This document shows positions 16,761-24,190 of a stretch of DNA of 64,000 nucleotides, piece after piece. The stretch is from NCBI GenBank assembly GCA_000154345.1, contig DS480349.1:62001-126000 (forward strand), written 5' to 3'. The notes beneath the pieces are model-generated. The model worked only from the letters and a program-made list of their open reading frames with translations, was not told where the DNA came from and made no database searches. The DNA comes from [Clostridium] leptum DSM 753 (lineage in GTDB: Bacteria; Bacillota; Clostridia; Oscillospirales; Acutalibacteraceae). The position numbers and the translations under genes were made by a program. Each line of letters begins with the position of its first letter. The first letter of the stretch is position 1.

Positions 16761-18974
16761 ATGGAAAATAAAACCTGGACCTATGCTGACCGCTACCGCC
16801 ATATCAAAGAGGTAAAAATCCGCCATACGGAAGAAAAGCGGATTCAGCAGGGCGGATTTATGAACGCGGATGGCTACGGCAACGTGCCGCTGCCGGAGGA
16901 CTACCACTTCACCCCCATCCCGGCGGATGGAGACTTTATCGGTTATTCAGGCTGGGCGGAGAATTTTGCCGCTATGCTGGAGATTCATCCCATTTATGTG
17001 GACCCAATTGAAATTTTGTGCGGACGCTGGGGAGACCAGCTGACCAAATACCGTAAGACTCAGGGAAATTATATGGATTACCGCAATTTCCCAGAGGATC
17101 GGTTCCCCTATGACCACCTGAAGCCGGGCATCGACCTTTACGGAATCGACTCGGGAATCGGCTCTGATTCTCACTTTAACTCCGACTTCAATATCGGAAT
17201 CGCCTTGGGATGGGGAGGTTTCTTAGAGAAAATCAGAAAGTATCGGGAAATCCATAAGGGCGATAAGGAAAAGCAGGAGTTTTACGATGCGGAGGAAAAG
17301 GTGGTTTTGGCGATTCAGAAATGGATCCAGAAGCACATTGACCGCATCGAGGAGCTTCTGAAAACTGAGGATCGCCCGGAAATCAGGGCCACCCTGGAGG
17401 AAATGCTGGCGTGCAATAAAAACGTCATCTCCAAAAAACCGGAAACCTTCCTGGAGGCCTGTCAGTATTTGGCCTGGTTCGCGACGGTTTCCAGAATCTA
17501 CGACCGTGACGGCGCGGGCTGCTGGCTGGATCAGCTTTTGTATCCCTTCTATAAAAAGGATATGGAAAGCGGTTTGATCGATAAGGATAAGGCCCGGTTC
17601 ATCTTGGCTGACCTGCTGATCATTGATCCTCACTATTACCAGCTAGGCGGCTGCGACCTGGAAGGCAACGATATGACCAATGAGCTTTCCTGGCTGATCC
17701 TGGAGGCGGCTCATGAGCTGAATACCTCCGCCAACCTGACGGTAAGGGTTCATGACAATATGGATCCGGCTTTCTTCAAAAAAGCGGTCAGCTATGTGTT
17801 TAACGACCGGAACGCCTGGCCCCGTTTCTCTGGACATAAGGGCATGATGAATTACGCGAAGAACCAGGGAGTCAGTGAAAAGGATGCCCTGGAGCGTCAG
17901 GCTGTAGGCTGCGGATGGAGCGCGGTGCCCGGTAAGGAATTCTGCATGAACGACGTCATTAAGATCAACTGTGTTAAGGTGTTCGAGGTGGCGTTCCAGG
18001 AAATGATGCTGGCGTATCACGACGCCGCTCCTACCGATAAGGAGAAGTACGCGCCGTCTCTGGAAAGGCTTTACGATATTTACCGCGCCCATTTGAAGAG
18101 AGCCGTGAAGGTGATCGCTGACTGCGTGGAGTTTTATAACCAGTACCAGCACATCACCATGCCGGAGCTGGTCATGAACCTTCAGATGTATCATACCCTG
18201 GAAGAAGGGAAGAATATTTCCCAGTGCGCCGAGATTTATACCCTGTGCTGCGACGGTGTAGGGCTTGGAACTCTGGCGGATTCCTTTGCCGCGATTGAGC
18301 AGAGAATTGTTCGGGAAAAGAAGCTCACCTTTGAAGAGCTGGAGGAAACCCTGCGGAACAATTTCGCGGGCGATGAGCGTACCCGTTTAATGCTGTCTCA
18401 GTCAGAGCGCTACTGTCAGGGCGGCGACAGCCTGGGCGACCAATGGGCGCAGCGGCTTACCCGTGATTTCGCGGAAATCGTAAAAGCCCAGCCGGTGGCC
18501 GGCGGCAAGCAGCTGGTGCCGGGCTGGTTCTCCTGGAGCAAAACGATCCATTTCGGCCGCCAGGTGGGTGCGACGCCCAACGGCAGAAAAGCCGGCGCGT
18601 CGGTTACTCACGGCGCTAACCCCACCCCCGGCTTCCGCAAGGACGGAGCGGCAACTGCTCAGGCCACTGGAATCGCCTTGTGCCAGCCTGGCTATGGAAA
18701 CACCGCGCCGCTGCAGATTGAGTTTGATCCCAAGCTCAGCGCAGAGGAAGGCGGGATTGACCGTGTCGCCAAGCTGTTAAAGACTCATATTGACATGGGC
18801 GGCACCCTGATCAACGTGAACGTTTTGGATAAGGACGTTCTGATGGAGGCCCATAAGGATCCCAAGTCCCATCCGGAGCTGGTGGTCCGTGTGACAGGCT
18901 TTACCGCTTATTTCTGCACCCTTTCCGAAGATTTCCGTCAGCTCGTGGTAGACCGGTTCTTAGATGGAATGTAA
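16761..18974 (+). CDS. Glycyl radical enzyme of atypical active-site class (PFL-like family)
   Basis: A 737-residue glycyl radical enzyme. The C-terminal radical motif is VVRVTGFTAYF with Gly713, 24 residues from the end, and GATPNGRKAG marks the conserved C-terminal half. The catalytic Cys loop reads AVGCGWSAVPGKE: Cys384 is present. Dehydratases and many lyases of the family have Gly-Cys-Val/Ile-Glu here, with Glu as the general base, whereas this protein has Trp386 in that position. It therefore does not fit the choline, glycerol/propanediol, hydroxyproline or isethionate classes. It is the last gene of the transport/isomerase/Gfo-Idh operon, so a sugar, polyol or anhydro-sugar derivative is the likely substrate. 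The start is ATG 16761 (GAGGAGG upstream). A terminator follows at 19069-19112. No microcompartment genes are nearby. Confidence 0.92.
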   Translation: MENKTWTYADRYRHIKEVKIRHTEEKRIQQGGFMNADGYGNVPLPEDYHFTPIPADGDFIGYSGWAENFAAMLEIHPIYVDPIEILCGRWGDQLTKYRKTQGNYMDYRNFPEDRFPYDHLKPGIDLYGIDSGIGSDSHFNSDFNIGIALGWGGFLEKIRKYREIHKGDKEKQEFYDAEEKVVLAIQKWIQKHIDRIEELLKTEDRPEIRATLEEMLACNKNVISKKPETFLEACQYLAWFATVSRIYDRDGAGCWLDQLLYPFYKKDMESGLIDKDKARFILADLLIIDPHYYQLGGCDLEGNDMTNELSWLILEAAHELNTSANLTVRVHDNMDPAFFKKAVSYVFNDRNAWPRFSGHKGMMNYAKNQGVSEKDALERQAVGCGWSAVPGKEFCMNDVIKINCVKVFEVAFQEMMLAYHDAAPTDKEKYAPSLERLYDIYRAHLKRAVKVIADCVEFYNQYQHITMPELVMNLQMYHTLEEGKNISQCAEIYTLCCDGVGLGTLADSFAAIEQRIVREKKLTFEELEETLRNNFAGDERTRLMLSQSERYCQGGDSLGDQWAQRLTRDFAEIVKAQPVAGGKQLVPGWFSWSKTIHFGRQVGATPNGRKAGASVTHGANPTPGFRKDGAATAQATGIALCQPGYGNTAPLQIEFDPKLSAEEGGIDRVAKLLKTHIDMGGTLINVNVLDKDVLMEAHKDPKSHPELVVRVTGFTAYFCTLSEDFRQLVVDRFLDGM

Positions 18975-19005
18975 GAATCCCAGCGGCAAATATGTTGAAA
19001 AGTCC

Positions 19006-19019
19006 TATAATTTGTCGGG
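19006..19019 (+). repeat. Related copy 3 of the island repeat
   Basis: TATAATTTGTCGGG; it shares ATTTGTCGGG with the copy at 7502-7519. It sits directly upstream of and overlaps the proposed kinase promoter, 32 bases after the glycyl radical enzyme stop. Confidence 0.35.
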
Positions 19020-19048
19020 TTGTAATGCATTTCTTTAACTGATATAAT
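19020..19048 (+). promoter_or_regulatory. Candidate promoter of the histidine kinase/response regulator genes
   Basis: TTGTAA (19020-19025), 17 bases, TATAAT (19043-19048) with TGA before it (extended -10). Transcription from it would begin near 19055 and meet the hairpin terminator at 19069-19112 before reaching the kinase gene. Confidence 0.55.
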
Positions 19049-19068
19049 ATCACAGTTTGTTTTGATGG

Positions 19069-19112
19069 GGCTTCCTGCCTGCTTTTCGATTCTACAGGCA
19101 GGAAGCCTTTTT
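19069..19112 (+). terminator. Intrinsic terminator of the glycyl-radical operon, also in the kinase leader
   Basis: A perfect 13-bp stem GGCTTCCTGCCTG/CAGGCAGGAAGCC with a 13-base loop, then TTTTTC. It ends the 11-kb operon. Because a good promoter lies just upstream (19020-19048), it may also act as a leader terminator controlling the kinase genes. Confidence 0.85.
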
Positions 19113-19151
19113 CAATCGTGGAGTTCTGTTATCCGGAAGGCGGTGGAGTGG

Positions 19152-20897
19152 TTGTTTCAAAATATGAGTATCCGTGTAAAGCTTTTGATCTCTTATCTGT
19201 GTGTGACCTTGATCCCTATTATTGTGTTTGGCATGATCATGACAAGCTGGCTCAGGGAAAATACCATGGAAAAAGCGATTCAAGAGGCTCGAGACAGCTC
19301 TGCCCGTGTGGAAGAGCGGATTCAATCACTGCTTTCTACGGTTAACGAGGTTTCCAACCAGCTCTGTGTCGATGAAGAGCTTTATCAAATCGCTACGACT
19401 CAATTTGAATCTCCATTGGAATGTATTGAGGCTCTGAATGATTATAAGACCTTCCAGGAATATGAAAATACCTATCCTGAAATTGACGTAATCAAATTCT
19501 ACGTTCAAAACGACACTCTGCTCAATTCGGGGCATTTTATCAATCCCGGCGCGAGGGATCTCCACTCTCTTTGGTATTCTCAGGCGAAAAGGAACAACGG
19601 AAAAGTGCAGTGGTGGTATATGAGCGACGAAAGCTACAGCGATTCCAGGCTGGCGCTGATCCGTTCCCTTTATAACTACGACGGCGAATTTATGGGCGTG
19701 GTAAAAATCTACATCAGTAATCGCGCTCTGCTGCAGATTTTAGAGCAGGAAAACTTTGACAGCTTTTTAATCACCAATTATAAAGAAGCGATTGGGGCTA
19801 AGGCGTCGGAAGACCTGAAAGCCAGTGTAGAGGAAGTGGAAAGCAGCCGCACGCCGGTGGATCAGTTTGTGGCGGACAACGGGGTAGAATACCGTTTGAT
19901 TACAAGCTCGTTTTCCAGCGTCAACGATGTGGGAGAATTTAAAATTGTTTCCGTGTTCCCAGTAGAGGACATTTTAAAAAATGTGCAGAGCGTTGAGCAG
20001 ATCGCTATTTTGATCATTTTTGCCAGCGTTCTGATTTCATGTATCATTATCTTTATTATCAGTTATTTTTTATGCTACCGCATTTCCCAAATCAGTGAGA
20101 ATGTGCATATGGTGGCTTCCGGCGTGTTCAACAACCTGGTGGAAATTAAGGGAAATGACGAGGTGGGCCAGCTCTCTCAAGACCTAGAGGTAATGGCCGG
20201 AAAGCTCCAAAACCTGATTTCCGCAGTAAAAACTGCGGAAAAGCAGAAATCGGAAATGCAGCTCCAGCAAAAGGATATCCAGTTTAAAATGCTGGTCAGC
20301 CAAATTAATCCTCATTTTTTGTTCAATACCTTGGAAAGCATCCGTATGAGCGCCTTGGTGGAAGGAGCCAGGGAAAGTGCGGAGATGGTCAAGCTTTTAG
20401 GAAAGCTGCTGCGAAGCAGTATTGAAATCAACAGCGTGGAAATCTTATTAAAGGATGAGATCGCCACCGCTGAGAGTTATTTGAAAATACAGAGCTTCCG
20501 ATATAGGAAGCGGCTTGAATATACAATCGATACAGACGCCGTCAATGACGGCTATAAGGTAATTCCCTATATTTTACAGCCGATTGTAGAGAATTCTATA
20601 ATTCATGGAATGGAGGAACAACGGCAGGAAACCACAATTGCCTTAAAAGCGTATTTTCAGGATGAAAAGCTCGTTTTGGAGGTGGCCGACAATGGCGTGG
20701 GAATGACAGAGGAGAAGCTTCAGGAGCTAAGGGAGCTTCTGGAGGTTCCGTTAGGGTCTACCTCTACCCATATAGGCATGAGAAACGTGCATCAGCGGAT
20801 TAGATTCCATTACGGTCCGGAATATGGATTAGAGATTCAAAGCGAATACAAGGCAGGAACAGTTGTGAAGATATGTTTACCGGGGGTGTTGTCATGA
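19152..20897 (+). CDS. Sensor histidine kinase, YesM-like
   Basis: An approximately 581-residue membrane kinase. A cytosolic start is followed by TM1 (LLISYLCVTLIPIIVFGMIM), an extracellular sensor domain of about 250 residues (Cache-like), TM2 (IAILIIFASVLISCIIIFIISYF), a HAMP linker (IKGNDEVGQLSQDLEVM), the His_kinase dimerisation motif INPHFLFNTLE (His about 388) and a C-terminal ATPase with VENSIIHG and ADNGVGM. This is the LytS/YesM class that partners AraC-type regulators and senses extracellular sugars, often via a binding protein. TTG 19152 gives the MFQNMSIRVKLL opening common in the class; ATG 19164 is the alternative. Codons before that overlap the terminator and are not coding. 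It overlaps the regulator gene by four bases. Confidence 0.9.
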   Translation: MFQNMSIRVKLLISYLCVTLIPIIVFGMIMTSWLRENTMEKAIQEARDSSARVEERIQSLLSTVNEVSNQLCVDEELYQIATTQFESPLECIEALNDYKTFQEYENTYPEIDVIKFYVQNDTLLNSGHFINPGARDLHSLWYSQAKRNNGKVQWWYMSDESYSDSRLALIRSLYNYDGEFMGVVKIYISNRALLQILEQENFDSFLITNYKEAIGAKASEDLKASVEEVESSRTPVDQFVADNGVEYRLITSSFSSVNDVGEFKIVSVFPVEDILKNVQSVEQIAILIIFASVLISCIIIFIISYFLCYRISQISENVHMVASGVFNNLVEIKGNDEVGQLSQDLEVMAGKLQNLISAVKTAEKQKSEMQLQQKDIQFKMLVSQINPHFLFNTLESIRMSALVEGARESAEMVKLLGKLLRSSIEINSVEILLKDEIATAESYLKIQSFRYRKRLEYTIDTDAVNDGYKVIPYILQPIVENSIIHGMEEQRQETTIALKAYFQDEKLVLEVADNGVGMTEEKLQELRELLEVPLGSTSTHIGMRNVHQRIRFHYGPEYGLEIQSEYKAGTVVKICLPGVLS

Positions 20898-22459
20898 ATA
20901 AGAACGAATTGCTGAAGGTTATGATCGTAGATGATGAGGAAATGATCCGCCGGGGCCTGAGAGCCATCGTGGACTGGAAGGAATACGGCTACACCGTTTG
21001 CTGTGACGCCGCAGATGGAGAAGACGGCTATCAAAAGGCGCTGGTTTATCAGCCGGATTTGATTATCACCGACATTAAAATGCCTATCGCCGACGGCCTT
21101 CAAATGATGACGAAGCTGAGGGAAAACTGTTTTGAAACCGAGTTTATTCTGCTCACCGGCTATGCGGAGTTTGAGTATGCCCAAAAGGCGCTTCAGCTTG
21201 GAGCTAAGTCCTATATTTTAAAGCCCATCGATGAGGAAGAGCTGGTAAAGACTCTGATTGAGGCGCGGGAGGAGATTTTACAGCGCCGTAAGGAAAATTT
21301 TCATAATAAGTATTTTTCGATTTCCATGGAGCAAGTGATCACGAAGCTGGTTTACGGCGCGGTAGATGAGGAGTTTATTGACGCGGCCAATGCGGTGTAT
21401 GGCTTCCAGCTGCCGTGGAAGCGGTATCAGCTGGTGCTGCTGGAGCAGACCAAGAACCAGGAAACCGATGAAAAGGTTTTGGATTTGCTGAAGGATTTTA
21501 CGAAAAATAATATCGGGTTTGTTTTTTCCTTAAATAACCATTTTGTAGTCCTGACCAAAGACGTCATTTTTGAACAGGGAAAAATGCGCCTGCTGGAGGA
21601 TCTTAACGGCAAACTGAGGAAGCTGCCGGGTTATACCCAGCCTATGGTGGTCAGCCGGCCTCTGAAAGAGCTGGAGCAGATCAACCAGGCCTATTATGCC
21701 GCATCCTATTTCATTGAGCACCAGTTTATTTTCCCGTATGAGGAGATCGTCCTGATCGATGAGGTGGGAAATCCCTATGCCCAGGGAAAAATCAGCAATG
21801 CAAACCAAAGAGAGCAGCTTGACTATCGAAAAATCGCTGAGGGCCTTTGTGTTGCGGTATGCGGAAACGACCTAACAGGAATATCATCTCTTCTGGAAAA
21901 TCTGGGGAATAAGTGTGTGGAAAGCGGATATGACCTGGAACAGATCCGTATTCGCTATGTAAGCACCTATGTATCGGTGATGTATTTATTGAAGATTCAG
22001 TCGGAAGAAATCTTTAAGCAGGAGGGAATGGTGGATGTGGTGATTCTCCAGATCAGCCGCCTTTCCCATCTTCAGAGCATCAACAGCTTTTTCTTGGATA
22101 AGCTGTCACAGATCGCCCAAAAGCTAAACTCTAACCAACAGGGTAATGTGATCCGAAAAATGAAGGAGTATATTGAAGCCAATTATAATTCGGATTTAAC
22201 CCTGAAAAATTTATCAAAAATTTTCCATTATAACGTAGCCTATTTTGGAAAGCTTTTTAAGTCCAATACTGGTATGAGCTATAACGATTATGTTACCTCA
22301 GTGCGGATGGAAAAGGCAAAGGAGCTTTTGAATCAAGGAGAAAAGGTCTATAAGGTGGCTAATCAAGTGGGGTATCAGGACTTGGACTATTTTAATATGA
22401 AATTTAAGAAGTATTTTAACGCCCTCCCTTCAGATTTTCATAAAGACAACAATAAGTAA
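20894..22459 (+). CDS. Response regulator with AraC-type DNA-binding domain, YesN-like
   Basis: A 521-residue transcription factor. The receiver domain (residues 1-125) has the acidic pair in VDDEEMI, the phospho-acceptor Asp60 in ITDIKMP, and Lys in ILKPI. A long central region without recognisable motif is followed by two helix-turn-helices (LTLKNLSKIFHYNVAYFGKLFKSNTG and VYKVANQVGYQDLDYFNMKFKKYF) of the AraC/XylS type. The start ATG 20894 overlaps the kinase stop codon (ATGA), so the two are co-translated. It most likely activates the neighbouring uptake/catabolic genes; the repeated ATTTGTC-containing sites are candidate targets. Confidence 0.93.
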   Translation: MNKNELLKVMIVDDEEMIRRGLRAIVDWKEYGYTVCCDAADGEDGYQKALVYQPDLIITDIKMPIADGLQMMTKLRENCFETEFILLTGYAEFEYAQKALQLGAKSYILKPIDEEELVKTLIEAREEILQRRKENFHNKYFSISMEQVITKLVYGAVDEEFIDAANAVYGFQLPWKRYQLVLLEQTKNQETDEKVLDLLKDFTKNNIGFVFSLNNHFVVLTKDVIFEQGKMRLLEDLNGKLRKLPGYTQPMVVSRPLKELEQINQAYYAASYFIEHQFIFPYEEIVLIDEVGNPYAQGKISNANQREQLDYRKIAEGLCVAVCGNDLTGISSLLENLGNKCVESGYDLEQIRIRYVSTYVSVMYLLKIQSEEIFKQEGMVDVVILQISRLSHLQSINSFFLDKLSQIAQKLNSNQQGNVIRKMKEYIEANYNSDLTLKNLSKIFHYNVAYFGKLFKSNTGMSYNDYVTSVRMEKAKELLNQGEKVYKVANQVGYQDLDYFNMKFKKYFNALPSDFHKDNNK

Positions 22460-22482
22460 TCGAAGGGAAAGGAGGCGGAAAT

Positions 22483-24150
22483 ATGGCTGTCAGACGATTT
22501 GCCGCGGGACTGCTGTGCGCGTTTTTGCTGCTTCCCGCCGGGTGTGGTCAAGCGCAGGAGACTAAGGATCAGCAGCCGAAAGGCGAGCAGGAGCCGGTAA
22601 CCTTCCGGGTACTGTGTATCGACGGAGCTTGGAGCCAGAACCAGATTTCCGACAGCGATATCAATCTGGTGTTGGAGGAAAAAACCGGCGTCACTCTGGA
22701 AATTGAATACATGGCGGGAGAGATCAGCGACCGTCTGCAGCTTCTGACCGCCAGCAGGGATTATCCCGATGTGATCAACGCGGGCGTTTACCATAATATT
22801 TTATATCAGGCAGGAGCGTATCTCCCCTTAGATGAATTGATCGAAAAATATGGGCCGAATATTCAAAAAATGTACGGAGATATGTATTACCGGCTGAAAT
22901 GGAGCAAAGAGGACCCTAAGATTTATACTTTAGGGGCGGGAGATACTCAAACGGAAGAACTGACGCTCCATGGCTTTCAGCTGCAAAACGCGGCGGCGCG
23001 CCAGCTGGGCTATCCGGAGATGGACACATTAGCGGATTTTGAGGCCGCGATTCGCTCCTATATGGAGCAATATCCTAAAATTTACGGTTTAGATACGGTG
23101 GGGCTTTCTTTATTGTTTGACGAGCAAGGGTTTGAACGTACGGTGATGGAGCCGGCGGTGGTATCCACTGGCCTTCCCTATCAGGGAGACTGGTATGTGG
23201 ATCAAAATAATATGGTTCGCTTTCACATACAGCGGGATGAGGAGAAGGAATATATTCGATGGCTGAACCATATGTACCACGAGGGACTTCTGGATCCGGA
23301 AAGCTTTGTTCAAAATCAAAACTTTTATACCAAGAAAATATGCTCCGGGCAGGTGCTCGGATTGGCCGAGGACTACGATTGGATGCAGTATCCCCATTCG
23401 GTTCTCCGATCATTGGGAATGGATACTCGAACCTATGGTTTTTATCCTTTGACTTTAGAGGAAGGAGAAACCTATGCAAAGGTGGAAAAAACGGGCTTTT
23501 CCGGAGGAAATATGGGTTTTGCCGTTACAACCACCTGCAGAGAGCCGGAACGCTTTATTCAGTTTGTAGACTATCTTTGCAGCGATGAGGGCCAAATTCT
23601 TTTAAACTGGGGAATTGAGGGACAGCAATACCAAGTGGAGAATGGCGTCAGAACTGTAATCGGCTCTGTGTGGCAGAAGTTCTATATGGATCCTACTTAC
23701 CGGCAGCAGGTGGGGATGGACGCCTATTCAGAGATTTGGCCCTCCTACCGCGGCTCATCTGCGGACGAATCCGGAAATTTGTACTCTCCCCATACCAAGG
23801 AACTCACTATAGAAAGTTATTCCAGGGTGGAAAAGGAAGTGCTGGAGCATTACGGCTTTGATTGCTGGGAAGACCTATATTGGTCTGACAGCGGCGAATA
23901 TTCGCTGAGATTTTCTGATCTTAGCACTCTTCAGCTACCTATGGAACGGGAATATCAAAAGATTTATCAGGCCTGTAAAGAACTAATTCGAGAAAGCATC
24001 AAAGACCTGATTTTAATGGATACCAGCCAGTTCGACGCGGGATGGGAAGAATTTATGGAGGAATTAGGTCAAAGAGGCGCTCCGCAGCTGGAGATCAAAA
24101 TGACCCAGCAGGCAAGAAACCGGCTCAATCGATGGGAAAAAGAAGCCTGA
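22483..24150 (+). CDS. Extracellular solute-binding lipoprotein of the sugar ABC class
   Basis: A 555-residue lipoprotein with a short signal peptide and lipobox LLPAGC (Cys21). The mature protein has a family 1/LplA-like fold: EKTGVTLEIEYMAGEISDRLQLLTASRDYPDVI is the standard N-terminal lobe opening, and the terminal third contains the YSEIWPSYRG-type aromatic region. It has no permease genes beside it and directly follows the kinase/regulator pair by 23 bases (AAAGGAGG at its start). In YesM/YesN-type loci such orphan binding proteins either feed a shared transporter or present ligand to the kinase. With the GH32 gene 40 bases downstream it probably binds a fructose-containing or otherwise related oligosaccharide. 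Ligand uncertain. Confidence 0.88.
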   Translation: MAVRRFAAGLLCAFLLLPAGCGQAQETKDQQPKGEQEPVTFRVLCIDGAWSQNQISDSDINLVLEEKTGVTLEIEYMAGEISDRLQLLTASRDYPDVINAGVYHNILYQAGAYLPLDELIEKYGPNIQKMYGDMYYRLKWSKEDPKIYTLGAGDTQTEELTLHGFQLQNAAARQLGYPEMDTLADFEAAIRSYMEQYPKIYGLDTVGLSLLFDEQGFERTVMEPAVVSTGLPYQGDWYVDQNNMVRFHIQRDEEKEYIRWLNHMYHEGLLDPESFVQNQNFYTKKICSGQVLGLAEDYDWMQYPHSVLRSLGMDTRTYGFYPLTLEEGETYAKVEKTGFSGGNMGFAVTTTCREPERFIQFVDYLCSDEGQILLNWGIEGQQYQVENGVRTVIGSVWQKFYMDPTYRQQVGMDAYSEIWPSYRGSSADESGNLYSPHTKELTIESYSRVEKEVLEHYGFDCWEDLYWSDSGEYSLRFSDLSTLQLPMEREYQKIYQACKELIRESIKDLILMDTSQFDAGWEEFMEELGQRGAPQLEIKMTQQARNRLNRWEKEA

Positions 24151-24190
24151 TATAAGAAGCTTATCAATGATTTTATGGAGGAAGGATTTT

